This document shows, piece by piece, positions 15,645 to 25,504 of a DNA stretch of 64,000 nucleotides. The stretch's first letter is position 1; each line of letters starts with the position of its first letter. A program made the translations under genes and the position numbers. A model generated the notes under the pieces. It had not been told where the DNA came from and did not search any database. It worked only from the letters and a program-made list of their open reading frames with translations. This DNA is from Amycolatopsis sp. GM8 (GTDB lineage: Bacteria; Actinomycetota; Actinomycetes; Mycobacteriales; Pseudonocardiaceae): NCBI RefSeq assembly GCF_021653975.1, contig NZ_JAJKFK010000001.1:310001-374000 (forward strand). Reading direction: 5' to 3'.

Positions 15645-17516
15645 ATGTCAGCGACCAGCCTGGACGACATTCGGCGTGCCCTGTGCATCAACGACGCAGC
15701 CGCTGCTATCGGTCTGCGGGAGTGTGCCTGGCTCGACGTCAAGAGCGGCCCATATCGGCTGGATAGCGCAACCGGGAAGGAGGAGTTGGTCAAGGACGTG
15801 GCGGCGTTCGCGAACGCTGTGACCGGCGGCCTCCTCCTGATCGGGTTCAAGACGCAGGTCGAGGACGGTGAAGAGGTTGTCTCTGAACTGGGCCCGATTC
15901 CCAGGGACAAGGTGGACCTCGACCAGCACCGCAAGATCATCCGGACCCGCGTGATGCCGCCTCCACGCGGCTTCACCGTCGAGTGGATCGACTGTGGCGG
16001 TGCGCGCGGTGTCCTGGTCATCGACATCCCCGCCCAATCGCAAACACGACGCCCGTTCGTCGTACCGGGACCGTCGGGAAACGACAAGGCGAGTGACCGG
16101 TCGGTCGCGGTTCCGGTGCGGGAGGCAGACGGTACCCACTGGTTGCCGCAGTCTGAGATCCGCCGACTGCTGGCGCTCGGCTGGGCGGAGGCCGGCGGCC
16201 CCAGCGAGGAAGTGCTGTCTGCACTGGTCACCGAGGCGGTGTACACCGCCAATCGCGCCACGGATGCCGCACGACCTGCATATGAAGTCGGAGTCGGCGA
16301 GCCGGGCTGGAGACAGCCGTTTCGGCAGGCGTACGAGCGGGCGCGTCAGCTGATTCAGTTGAGTCGACCAGCGACGGAGGTCTATCGGATCGGCCCAGGT
16401 GTGGCCCAGGGGTTCGAATCGGGCGGTTCGGCTGATGGGTGGGTCATTTGTGCCTTACCTGACCATCTACCGGTCACGATCGCCGAATCGGTATGGGACG
16501 GGCTGCACGCGGCGGGGAGCGGAGTGCCGGACGGCGATGTGCTCGGCGCCCTCGGGCTTCCGTTCATCGAGCAGGACAACGTGCGGTCCGGGCGGGTCGT
16601 CAACGAACTGGCCACCGTGGTCGAGTTGCGCGGAGGACGCTGGGGAACTGGCCGGCTGGTGCGTGCCGACGCCAGTCGGACCTGGAGGTGGGAGCCGAGC
16701 CCTGGCTTCAGCCTCACCACAACCCGCTACTCCGGGAACTGGACCGGCGGAGGCGCGCCGCCGCTGCTACGCGTTCGGGCGATCGCAACGCTCCCGTCGG
16801 TCGGGAATGGAGAGCGAGAGATACCGACCGCGCGGCGACGCGAATTCGCCATGACCTTGCCGATCAGCGAGCTGGCCGGCGCCGTGACCATCCTGTCGCA
16901 GCGGCGTGGCGCGGACTTGCGCGCTGCTCAGTGGAAGCCAGGTCCCAACCGAAACGCTGGTGATGCTGCCAGCTTCTCGACCACGATCGAGACCTCCGAC
17001 CACCGCTCGGCGCTGTCCAGCGAGGTGATGGCGGCGCTGCCGAACGCGACGTCCTCGGCTGTCGTGACCTGCGCCGAGCTGCGGATAGACGACCTCGGGG
17101 CCTGGGCAGACGCGCTGGGGTTGCCAGACGGGCGAGCAGCTGGCGCCGACCTCCGGCTCTCGCTGGACGAGTTGACCGAGTTCCTCTCCGCGGCATGGCA
17201 GACCGCAACCGAGGTACTGCCGACGCTCATCACCCCTGACCCGCGCAGCGGCCGATGGGCCGGCCCTCCGACCGTAGAGCTGCGGTTGAGCGCCGAACAG
17301 CAGCATGGTGATCCGGGACCACCGCCGCTACTGACCGACCTGGTCGACTTCGCGGCATTCGGCGAGCGCGCTGATGACCAGCTCACGAGCATGGCCGTGA
17401 CGATCACCGCGCCACCGCAGCTTCCACGGGAACTCCGCCGGACCCTGACTCGCCAAGCGCTCGCGTATATGGGTCAAGCGTTCGGCTTCACGGACGCGTC
17501 CGAAGATCAACTGTAG
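15645..17516 (+). CDS. AlbA_2 (Schlafen-type) domain protein
   Basis: The 623-aa product begins with an AlbA_2/Schlafen-like DNA-binding domain: ECAWLDVKSG (26-35), KEELVKDVAAFANA (45-58), GGLLLIGF (61-68), and a following strand GVLVIDIP. These domains occur in transcription regulators, in Schlafen nucleases and in several phage-defence proteins. Residues from about 190 on, including a C-terminal half with repeated beta segments, are unrecognised. ATG 15645 follows GGGAGA; the frame upstream is not protein-like. It stands alone after the NUDIX gene, so it may be an accessory or defence gene. Function is not established. Confidence 0.65.
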   Translation: MSATSLDDIRRALCINDAAAAIGLRECAWLDVKSGPYRLDSATGKEELVKDVAAFANAVTGGLLLIGFKTQVEDGEEVVSELGPIPRDKVDLDQHRKIIRTRVMPPPRGFTVEWIDCGGARGVLVIDIPAQSQTRRPFVVPGPSGNDKASDRSVAVPVREADGTHWLPQSEIRRLLALGWAEAGGPSEEVLSALVTEAVYTANRATDAARPAYEVGVGEPGWRQPFRQAYERARQLIQLSRPATEVYRIGPGVAQGFESGGSADGWVICALPDHLPVTIAESVWDGLHAAGSGVPDGDVLGALGLPFIEQDNVRSGRVVNELATVVELRGGRWGTGRLVRADASRTWRWEPSPGFSLTTTRYSGNWTGGGAPPLLRVRAIATLPSVGNGEREIPTARRREFAMTLPISELAGAVTILSQRRGADLRAAQWKPGPNRNAGDAASFSTTIETSDHRSALSSEVMAALPNATSSAVVTCAELRIDDLGAWADALGLPDGRAAGADLRLSLDELTEFLSAAWQTATEVLPTLITPDPRSGRWAGPPTVELRLSAEQQHGDPGPPPLLTDLVDFAAFGERADDQLTSMAVTITAPPQLPRELRRTLTRQALAYMGQAFGFTDASEDQL

Positions 17517-17852
17517 AGATTGGCGCGTTCCTCGAACGTATGTACGACTCGGGTGTATGTTGCAGGTCATGGGCCCGCAGACGCGTGCGAACAGCCGGCC
17601 AGACGGCGCGCTGCGCTGCCGCGTTGACGAAACTGGCACGCAGGTCGCCCGTCTTCCCCACTTGCATAACCGGCCATGACCTGATGATCGTCGACCGGTA
17701 ATCACGAGCTGCCGAACGTGCGGGGTTCCCTCGTGCATGCACCGCCTTTTGGCGCACTGCATGATGGCTACTGCCAGGCCGTCGGTCGAGGGAAGTTGTG
17801 TCCAGGGACTGTCGCCACCAATATGGCAGCGCAAATTACGTATTTCAAATTT
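17517..17852. other. Intergenic region, no gene seen
   Basis: These 336 bases lie between convergent genes. I see no convincing ORF, strong hairpin or repeat. The right end becomes AT-rich just before the stop of the PD-(D/E)xK gene. Confidence 0.4.
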
Positions 17853-19448
17853 CTAGTCAGACAGGGTAACTTTCCAAACGGTTGACCGAGGACTGACGCC
17901 GTACGTTATGCAGCGCAAAAGTATCTCACCTTCGCCAGCAACTTCTATATCTGTTATATCGGCCAGTCCCGTAAGTTCAACTATGTCCGAACGCCGATGC
18001 GTGACGGTATTGAATATATAGAAGCACCAACCATTGCCATATTTGTTGCGCGCCAAGATTGCAACCCTTTGTTCGTCTAAGGCGGCAACGGCGGAAGTGT
18101 ATAGATCGGATGGCGAACTCACGATTTCCGCACCTGAAGGCGAACCGGTATCCGATAGATCAACTAATGCGTAACCGTTCCCACTAGTTGTCACGAATAC
18201 ACTTGTCGCACCCATTGGGCAGACATCCGCAACCTTAGCCTTACATGTAATATCCAAAAGATTCTGATTGCCGGGTTCTTTCCCGATTCTCTCAATGCTT
18301 GGAGGCTTCGAGTAGAACAAGCTTGAAGTGCCTGGGCAAAACAACCAGATGTTGCCATCGATGTCCCGGGTAAGCTTACTGCCAGCGACACCACACGCGG
18401 CGATAGAAAGTATCGATTCGAGAGGATTCCAGCGTACGGTGGCTATACCTCTACGAGGTGGCGGTACTACGCTCCGGCCGTCATGCCCTCGCAGCGCGAC
18501 GATGCTTCCGCCGGGTTCTGCGTATGCAGTGCTGGTACAGTCACTCAGCTTCAGTAGCATCATGCTGGAGCCGTTACTCGGATCAACTTCCTGCACGCCG
18601 TACTCGCCAGTAAATAGAAACCTGCGATCGTTGGTGACACTAAAACCGTCAGTTTCATAATGGGACCCGCTGCCGATGACGACCGGTTCAAGCGAGAACG
18701 TAATTTTGCGACGATTGTCACCGTAGAAGCTTCCTCCTTTCGGCGTGATCACGTCAGAATTTGGTGGACGCGAGCACTCGAAAGAAAGTCTCTCTCGGCT
18801 AAGGACATCCCATTGTGATGGCGCTGGATACGGATTCTCGTACGGCGGGAAAAGTACCCCAATAGGAACGAATGATCCGCCATGTCGACTACAGTAGGAC
18901 ATAATACGGTGCATTAGCTCTGCGGGACCTATCAAGCCGGAGAGCATAGACTCTACATGGTCACGGTTTAGTAGAATTATCTCAGGATGGCTCGCGGAAA
19001 AATCATATACATGCCTGGTATAGCCTGACATGGAGACCAAGACGCCAAGAACCCCAGGAGGTCGAACCCGCAGTCGCAGAAGCAGCTTTGCTAATGGATC
19101 TGCACTGATTGCATCCTTCCCCCATTTCGCTTCAAGTATATAATACGTGTTTCCGAGAGAGAAGCCGACATCAATCTCGTCGCGCCCTTGTAGTCCGGTT
19201 TGATCTGAACATGCCTCTACGCCCCACGCCTTGAAAAGGTCCGCAAGAAGTAGGTTGAGCTGCTGGCCCCGGGCCTGCGGTGTTATGCCACTCGCCTGGT
19301 GCAAGGTCTCATAGCGGGCCATCAAAGCTCGTAGGGCGTGCTCCATGCGGCCTATTCTGACATCGAGTACCCGCAGGCGTGTGTCCTCCGGCAGCACACC
19401 GCAGTCGCGCCGCGCCTGGGCCAATGATGCCGGCATACCCCGGGGCAC
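17853..19448 (-). CDS. PD-(D/E)xK nuclease-like protein with C-terminal repeat (propeller-like) domain
   Basis: The 531-aa protein is AT-richer than its neighbours. Its N-terminal part holds a restriction-endonuclease-like core: QLNLLLADLFKAWG helix, then RDEIDVGF (D90/D93), YYILEAKW (E106, K108), typical of Mrr-type PD-(D/E)xK sites, and helices to about 170. From about 240 the sequence is beta-rich with repeated DG/DN turns (FLFTGEYGVQEVD, NIWLFCPG, VFVTTSGNGYALVD), suggestive of a beta-propeller. The combination suggests a sensor-nuclease, possibly in defence; that is inference. A start at ATG 19346 is an alternative. No partner gene is visible. Confidence 0.6.
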   Translation of the reverse strand: MPRGMPASLAQARRDCGVLPEDTRLRVLDVRIGRMEHALRALMARYETLHQASGITPQARGQQLNLLLADLFKAWGVEACSDQTGLQGRDEIDVGFSLGNTYYILEAKWGKDAISADPLAKLLLRLRVRPPGVLGVLVSMSGYTRHVYDFSASHPEIILLNRDHVESMLSGLIGPAELMHRIMSYCSRHGGSFVPIGVLFPPYENPYPAPSQWDVLSRERLSFECSRPPNSDVITPKGGSFYGDNRRKITFSLEPVVIGSGSHYETDGFSVTNDRRFLFTGEYGVQEVDPSNGSSMMLLKLSDCTSTAYAEPGGSIVALRGHDGRSVVPPPRRGIATVRWNPLESILSIAACGVAGSKLTRDIDGNIWLFCPGTSSLFYSKPPSIERIGKEPGNQNLLDITCKAKVADVCPMGATSVFVTTSGNGYALVDLSDTGSPSGAEIVSSPSDLYTSAVAALDEQRVAILARNKYGNGWCFYIFNTVTHRRSDIVELTGLADITDIEVAGEGEILLRCITYGVSPRSTVWKVTLSD

Positions 19449-19816
19449 TGGCAGAGCCGGTCAACGGCCACTGCCAAGCGCACGCGTAGTCGCCGATATG
19501 CGAAATGTGGGCAAGCTCCGCTGCCTGCGCGGGAGGCAGACCTTCCTGCCGCGCTTCCCAGGAACCGGCCGAACAATCGGCGATCAGCCGGGCCCGGTCA
19601 TCAAGGGTGAGCGCGTCGCTGGGTACTTCCACGACCTCGCCATCGGTGCTGGAGGGCGATTCGGGGATCCAGCACGAGCCGGAGAGAGCCCCTCGAGGAC
19701 GTGGGTGCGATGGCGGTCAGGGTCAGTGCCTGGCGCTGTCATGGTCGTGTTCCCCCTCGAATCGGGTGCTGGTGGTCGGCCCGCGCGCCAAACACTTGTA
19801 CGCGACTTTGGCGTGG

Positions 19817-20392
19817 TCAGAACACCCGCCTGCCCACGCGGTAGGTGCCATCCGGCGCTCGGACGACGATCAAGGTCGCGGCGGCGTGCTCGCTACTAGG
19901 GTAGCTGCCCACAGCGCAGGCGGTGCTGATGTCGCCGGCCACCTCGACGTTGGCGGCGACATCAGTGCCTGGTGCCTCCGGCGGGATGACGGCGCGAGGG
20001 TCGCGGACGCTGCTGCGGCAGTGCCAGTCGACGAACTGAGCCCAGTCGCTACCGGTCGTGCCGTCGCGTAGTTGTTCGTCGCGAACGTGCTGGTCGTCGG
20101 AGACGTACGGTCGCACCCGGTCGATCCATACTGTCGGGCCTGGGTCGCGCCAATCGCGAGTGCGGGAAGCGATCATCCAATCCTGAGCCGCATCGACCGC
20201 ACTGCGAGCTGGGGCGGTCGGGACCAGGTTGGTGCTGTCGCTCCGCGGACTCTCGCCAGCGGACGCGCTCCGTGAGGCCGACGGTTTCCCCGCTGGCCGG
20301 TTCATCGCGCACGCTCCGAGCGCAGGCACGATCAGCGCGCACGTCACGGCCGCGAACCACACCCGCCGTGCTCCACAATATGGTCTGGACAT
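19817..20392 (-). CDS. Lipoprotein, possible conjugation-associated envelope protein
   Basis: The 191-aa product has a lipoprotein signal: Arg-rich start, hydrophobic core WFAAVTCALIVPALGAC with Cys at about residue 27, then a Ser/Pro-rich linker. The mature part (about 65-191) resembles the small extracytoplasmic domains found beside actinobacterial transfer genes, containing AAQDWMIASRTRDW and a C-terminal beta hairpin. AGGAGG lies 13 bases upstream of ATG 20392. It follows the relaxase gene on the same strand. A role at the cell surface during transfer is plausible but unproven. Confidence 0.6.
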   Translation of the reverse strand: MSRPYCGARRVWFAAVTCALIVPALGACAMNRPAGKPSASRSASAGESPRSDSTNLVPTAPARSAVDAAQDWMIASRTRDWRDPGPTVWIDRVRPYVSDDQHVRDEQLRDGTTGSDWAQFVDWHCRSSVRDPRAVIPPEAPGTDVAANVEVAGDISTACAVGSYPSSEHAAATLIVVRAPDGTYRVGRRVF

Positions 20393-20610
20393 AATCGGTC
20401 AACGCCTCCTGATTGTTTTCCTTGTTTCACAGCGACTTCACGGATGCAGAGAGGACATAGCACCCGAGGCTGGTGGACACCGGCTGGCAGGAACAGCGAT
20501 GCCGAATTCTCCACAATGTCTACATCGGACGGATCAAATACACAAGTATCGTGCTGGTGTTGAATGTTCCGCAGCGCGCCTCGATCAGGCTCACTCCCCC
20601 GGAGTCTCAT
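20344..20610 (-). CDS. Possible small cysteine-containing protein
   Basis: An 88-codon frame from ATG 20610 ends inside the lipoprotein gene start. It contains CVFDPSDVDIVE and LCPLCIREVAVKQGK, which read like protein rather than shadow sequence, with one CxxC. There is no clear ribosome site and the overlap with the next gene is about 49 bases, so the call is weak. Confidence 0.33.
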   Translation of the reverse strand: MRLRGSEPDRGALRNIQHQHDTCVFDPSDVDIVENSASLFLPAGVHQPRVLCPLCIREVAVKQGKQSGGVDRLCPDHIVEHGGCGSRP

Positions 20611-20721
20611 TGGGCGTGTCCGCGCGGTAGCCAATGCTAACTTCCTCGCGTCTGAGCTTTTAAGACCACCGGTGAAATCTCAAGCTCGCTTGCCACGCGC
20701 GTTGTCAGCGCAGGGTCATGA

Positions 20722-23700
20722 TTACGGCTCTGGGCCAACGTCGCGCTCAGTGTCGCGTGGCACGGATTCGGGTGAGCTGTGGCGAGGGCGTTGTAACCGA
20801 CCGGTCAACCCGTCGAGTGCGCCGCGCAATCTCGCGGCCCGGCTCGAAGAGGACGTGGCGATGCGCGATATGGCGCGCCATTGGGGCTTGGCGGTGGTGC
20901 TGAGGTAGCGCTCCACCCAGCTGCGGGCACGCCCCTGGGCGCCGCCGTGGTGTTCGGGCAGCAGCTCGGGCACTCCGGGTGAGACGCCGAAGGCTTCGCG
21001 ATAGGCGGCGACCTGCCCAGCACGGCCGATCCAGGCGGCGCGGGATATTGGATTGGCGGGAACCTCACCGAGCAATTCTGCCCACGCAGGCGGGTTCGTG
21101 GCGACGCTGTCACCCAGTGCTCCGACGCGATCCGCAATGGCGCCGGCGCGGCGGCGTAGCCAGGCGGCCAGTTCAAGTGAATCGGGGCCCCTGGGTGCGT
21201 CAGGGTCATCCGCACGTGGCGGTGTCGCCACCCAGCCGGGCAATAGCGGCGGCCGGTCGACGCCGGGTCTCGGTGTCGGCATGGCGGCGCTGACTCGGTA
21301 GTGCATGACCTGCGCGACCGACTCCGCAGTGTCCAGCTCCCGAGCTTGGGCGCACGCTTGCAGCAGGCGCATTGGGTTCGCGCCTGCGTCACGGGCCTCG
21401 TGCAGAACGGTCTGTAATGCGGGCCAGGCCGGGTCGGCGAGGATGCCGTCGGCCTGGTCGGGCATCGCGGCCCAGACCCAGGCTTCGGCTTTTCGGGCGG
21501 CGTCGGGTCCGCGCCAGACCAACATGGCGTGGGCGTAGCGCGGTACGGCGAGATCCAGGCGAAAGGGTTCATCGAGGGCGCTGCGCAGCTCCTCAGTGGC
21601 CGACCGTTCGGCGCCTTCGCGGTCGAGGATCTGCGCGAGCGCTCGGGCAGCGCCAGACGTGTTGCGGTGCCGGTAGAACAACTCCCCGGGCAGCACGGTG
21701 GGTTCGGTGACCTGTTGGATGTCCTCGACGTCGAGATAGGCGTAGTTCCCGTGGATCCCTCGGGAGAGTGCGACCAGTGCGGCCTCACGCACGGTCGAGC
21801 CGGTGAGGTAGCTGCGGGCAATGTCGACGGTGAGGCCTTGCGCCCGGTGGATTGTGGACGCGTAGCCGAGTTCGACGTGCTCGTCGACGTACCAGGCCGG
21901 GAGGGTGACGTGCCCGCGGTGCCGGATGTGGCGCACGGTCAACCGGCCGTCGGTGTGGGCCTGCTGGACGGTCCACAGATCACCGTTCTTCACCATGTCG
22001 CGACCGTTGTTAACTATGAGGCGGCGGCGATTGAGGCGGGTGACGATCCGATCGCCGACCCCAGCCACAGTGCCGTCCCGCAGCGCGAATCCGGTGGTCG
22101 CGACGAGTCCGCGGGCTCGCAGATCGGTTTGCGCGCGGGCCGACAGTTCGCGGGCAATGTCGCGGGAGTCGGAAATCATGATGCTGGTTGCCGACCCTGC
22201 CAGGTCGGCCTGCCAGTCGTGGTAGAGCTGGTCGAGCACTGCGGCGCGGGCGCCGCCGACGAGCCGGTCGTTGTCCTCGTAGAAGCCGATCGCACGTGGG
22301 TCACCGACCCGGAACTGAAGGACGGCCTCGGCCTCGTCGGGGCGGGCGAAGCGCCGGACGTCGGTGAGTTCGACGCCGCCAGTGTCGTGGTACAGCAGAC
22401 GAAGCGCACCGCCTGCTTCGACGGCGCCGAGCTGACGGTGATCACCGACCAGGCGCACGACCGCCCCGGCGTGTTCCGCGATCTCACGGACCGTGTCCAG
22501 GGTGCGGGTGTCGGCCATCCCAGCCTCGTCCACCAGCAACATGTCCCCTGCTCGCACGTCCACGTCCTGCCCGTTCTCCCAGCCTGCGGTTAATGAGTGC
22601 AGGGTGTCCGCGCGAGCAGAGGGTGTCTGTCGAGGCGCAAGCTGGTCACCGGCGTTGAGTTCGTCCGTCAGCACCGATGCGGCAGCTGCCGAGGGCGCGA
22701 GGCCGATGACGCGGCCCCCGGTGGTCTCCCATGCTGTCCGGACCGCCCGCATCGCGGTGGACTTCCCGCTGCCGGGCGGGCCGATCGCGACCGCCAGCGC
22801 CGCGCCACTGGAGACGAAATGCTCGACCAGGGTCCGCTGCCCCGGGTTGAGCACGAGGCCCCGCCCACGCTCAAAGGCCGCCACGGCGCGGTCCCGGGCC
22901 GCGGCGGGCACGACGGGCCCGCCGCGTGTGCGGGAGTCGGTGAGCAGGCGCGCTTCGGCGGCCAGGATCTCGCTGCTGGTATAGCGGATGCTGGCGTGGC
23001 GGTGAAAGATCGAGAACCCATCGCGGCGTTGCAACAGGACCGGCGTCGTGTCGACCGCGACATCCAGCTGAATCGAGGACCGCTCCAGAGCCAACCCGAC
23101 AATGTTTTCCACCGCAGTGGAACGTTCAGCCATCGACGCGAATGGGATGTCCCATAGCTGCCGCAGTGCTTCGGCGCGCACGTGATAGATCGTCCACGTC
23201 GACCGTGCCCGCGAAACCTTGTCGATCACAATTTCCGCCAGCACGCCCAGATCCGGAATCCCAGCCGCCGCGCCGCGCCCGCCGCCAGGAGTGCACCCGC
23301 CGATCACAGTCTCGAGGTCCAGATGCGGGGTGATCTGTTGGGCCTCGGCACGCCACCGTTGCAGCATCTGTGCCAGTGGCACCGGATCGGGCTTGTCCGG
23401 ACGATCCCGCCCCAGCTGCGCCTGCTGAGCTAGCTGGATCTGTACCGAGCGCGGTGGGGTGTGGCCATACCGCGCGACATACTCCGCAACAAGCGCGTCA
23501 TAGCCTGCTTCGACTTGAGCGCGGCGTTTGGAGAACGCCGTGATCCACTCTGGGGGCATTCCCGCGATCTCGTGCACGGCCTGTTTCCCGGGCCCGACCG
23601 ACCGCTTTGCCCAGGCAACACCGAGCCGTTCGGTCATCAGCTGCTCAAGCATCGCGTTGTAGGTTTCCGAGATTGACACCGCGGCCTTAAACAGTTGCTG

Positions 23701-24555
23701 ACCGTCCACTGTGCGCCATTTCCCGTCTCCGGCCAGGACCCGGTTCGCCACCGCGACGTGGGTGTGCAGGTGTGGGTCACCAGCACGGCTGTCGCGGTGA
23801 TCGAAGGCGGTCGCGACGAACCCTGAGGTGTCGACCTGCGCCACTCCCCCGGCGCCTACACGGGTGAATGCGGCCTCCCTCTCGCCGTAGGCCAGCGCGG
23901 CCCGCCACGCATCGTGATGCGCTCGTTCTACTTGCTCGCGCAGCCACCGATCGCCCAGCGCCCACAGCAGAGACACGCTCTTGGCTGGCGCGAACACTAG
24001 ATCGAACCCCGACACCGGCTGACGGGCCTTGCCGAGCTCGTCCTGCAGGAACTTCCGGATCTCCCGCTCGCTGGTGATCGGTCGATGCGGATGCCGCTCC
24101 TGCAGCAGACGTCGCCCGACCTCGGTCTTGAGATCGTGCCGCTCCGCCACCGTTGGACGACGGTGGTGCCGCCGGGCAAACGCGGCGTACTCGTCCCGCA
24201 GCCCCACGGACAGCGGTACATGGCTGTCGAACTGCGGCATCCGCCGGCCCAGCCGGGCGGCTTTGATCGCGCCATCGATGCTCGACCCGCCGGTGATCTG
24301 CTCGGCGATGAACTCGTTCGCGTCCGGACGCAACCCTTCACCGAACAGCGCGAGCATGTGCTCCTCGGTGACTTCCCCGGACACGCCGAGATCTGCGCAC
24401 CCGGCACCCACCCAGTAGCCCGGCGGGTCGCCGCTGGTCGTGTAATAATCCACCAGCGGGTCACCGCGACCGCGGTCGTTGTCGCCGCTGGCGACGTTGC
24501 GCGTGAGGTAGGTGTAGCCGTCGCCGGCGTGCAACACGCGCGGAGTCATCGTCAC
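20722..24555 (-). CDS. MobF relaxase-helicase (TrwC/TraA family)
   Basis: This 1277-aa protein would nick oriT and unwind the strand for conjugation. The relaxase domain holds FDLVFAPAKSVSLLWAL (about 184-200), the divalent-metal histidines HLHTH (262-266) preceded by H253, and N-terminal tyrosines Y14/Y16 as candidate nucleophiles. The helicase part has Walker A GPPGSGKST (about 590) and LLVDEAGMADT, RecD/TraI style, with later SF1 motifs (YASTIHRAQG). The length is normal for the family and the frame is intact. The start is GTG 24555 or ATG 24549; AGGAGG lies further upstream. It is the only complete transfer gene in the window. Confidence 0.93.
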   Translation of the reverse strand: MTMTPRVLHAGDGYTYLTRNVASGDNDRGRGDPLVDYYTTSGDPPGYWVGAGCADLGVSGEVTEEHMLALFGEGLRPDANEFIAEQITGGSSIDGAIKAARLGRRMPQFDSHVPLSVGLRDEYAAFARRHHRRPTVAERHDLKTEVGRRLLQERHPHRPITSEREIRKFLQDELGKARQPVSGFDLVFAPAKSVSLLWALGDRWLREQVERAHHDAWRAALAYGEREAAFTRVGAGGVAQVDTSGFVATAFDHRDSRAGDPHLHTHVAVANRVLAGDGKWRTVDGQQLFKAAVSISETYNAMLEQLMTERLGVAWAKRSVGPGKQAVHEIAGMPPEWITAFSKRRAQVEAGYDALVAEYVARYGHTPPRSVQIQLAQQAQLGRDRPDKPDPVPLAQMLQRWRAEAQQITPHLDLETVIGGCTPGGGRGAAAGIPDLGVLAEIVIDKVSRARSTWTIYHVRAEALRQLWDIPFASMAERSTAVENIVGLALERSSIQLDVAVDTTPVLLQRRDGFSIFHRHASIRYTSSEILAAEARLLTDSRTRGGPVVPAAARDRAVAAFERGRGLVLNPGQRTLVEHFVSSGAALAVAIGPPGSGKSTAMRAVRTAWETTGGRVIGLAPSAAAASVLTDELNAGDQLAPRQTPSARADTLHSLTAGWENGQDVDVRAGDMLLVDEAGMADTRTLDTVREIAEHAGAVVRLVGDHRQLGAVEAGGALRLLYHDTGGVELTDVRRFARPDEAEAVLQFRVGDPRAIGFYEDNDRLVGGARAAVLDQLYHDWQADLAGSATSIMISDSRDIARELSARAQTDLRARGLVATTGFALRDGTVAGVGDRIVTRLNRRRLIVNNGRDMVKNGDLWTVQQAHTDGRLTVRHIRHRGHVTLPAWYVDEHVELGYASTIHRAQGLTVDIARSYLTGSTVREAALVALSRGIHGNYAYLDVEDIQQVTEPTVLPGELFYRHRNTSGAARALAQILDREGAERSATEELRSALDEPFRLDLAVPRYAHAMLVWRGPDAARKAEAWVWAAMPDQADGILADPAWPALQTVLHEARDAGANPMRLLQACAQARELDTAESVAQVMHYRVSAAMPTPRPGVDRPPLLPGWVATPPRADDPDAPRGPDSLELAAWLRRRAGAIADRVGALGDSVATNPPAWAELLGEVPANPISRAAWIGRAGQVAAYREAFGVSPGVPELLPEHHGGAQGRARSWVERYLSTTAKPQWRAISRIATSSSSRAARLRGALDGLTGRLQRPRHSSPESVPRDTERDVGPEP

Positions 24556-24653
24556 CGCGTGGTCACGACAAGACCTCCTCCCCCCAGAGCATCAAATATA
24601 CCGCGACGCGGGGCGCGTCGGCCGATGAACGACGATTACTGGGTGACTTCCGG

Positions 24654-24929
24654 TCACTCGCTGTGGGCTTTTGTGCCTGGTTGATGTTCGTGAGCGCACA
24701 GCTTTTGCGCGGCCCACCAAGCCACCCAGGTCCCAGGGATACCGGCCAGCAGGATCAGCCAGATCCAGTCGTAACGCGAAGCGGTGACAACGGTGCAGAC
24801 GGCGACTAGCACCGTATTCCCCCAACCGCTATGCCAACTCGCCTGCGGCTGAACGCGGTACACAAACACCGCGGTCAGGATTACCCACCCGGCTACGATC
24901 ACCAACGGTACCCATACAGGCATTGACAT
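24654..24929 (-). CDS. Small membrane protein
   Basis: A 91-aa protein with at least two hydrophobic helices (VWVPLVIVAGWVILTAVFV and WIWLILLAGIPGTWVAWWA). ATG 24929 is preceded by GAGGGGGGA. It lies 98 bases upstream of the relaxase gene in the same orientation, so it may be part of the transfer operon. No family is recognised. Confidence 0.55.
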   Translation of the reverse strand: MSMPVWVPLVIVAGWVILTAVFVYRVQPQASWHSGWGNTVLVAVCTVVTASRYDWIWLILLAGIPGTWVAWWAAQKLCAHEHQPGTKAHSE

Positions 24930-25504
24930 TCCCCCCTCGCTAGTCTGCGCACACCATCATGCCAGCGGTACCGCGGGAAAGGTCACCGAGCCGGAAAACA
25001 AAGACCATCGACGCATTTGCATCGGCATACCGACAGCAGGGTGCTGATATGAATCGTTGCCAATTCGTCGATGTGTGCTGGTCGTGCGGATGTGATGCGG
25101 GCATAAACGTGTGCCGTCATCCGGTGAGGTCTCGACGTGCCCGTTGTACCTTCACCATCGCGCGGCATGCACCTAACCTAGGCCAGGTTGTTCTGCATCC
25201 CTCGTGCCCTGGATAGGCGCTTGCGCGCCGGACGACCACAACAGGCGCCGGCGGCCGGTATTCGAGCGCGGTGCGTGTTGTCTCCGGGGTAATCAGCTCG
25301 GCGACGACCGCGACGCACAGAGATCGTCACGGTCATGGCACCCTGCCCACCCGGCGCAAGTCCAGCGTTACGTGTTTCTCGGTTGGTCAGGTGACATTGC
25401 CACAGCCCGGGCGGCTGCGCGCCAGCTTCGGCAAGGCACCTTCGCGTATTCGGTGACGGCCGATACGCCGGTGGGAGCCCCTTGCTGCTACGGGAACGAG
25501 TCGC
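24930..25504. other. Intergenic region upstream of relaxase operon
   Basis: About 575 bases with no ORF I trust. It separates the leftward transfer genes from rightward genes and so should hold divergent promoters; an oriT is possible next to a MobF relaxase, but I could not identify a specific nic site. Confidence 0.3.

Noticed and set aside
19309..19632. 107-codon minus frame upstream of the PD-(D/E)xK gene
   Set aside because: The first 60 residues look moderately protein-like, but it overlaps the nuclease gene by 140 bases, has no ribosome site and ends in low complexity.
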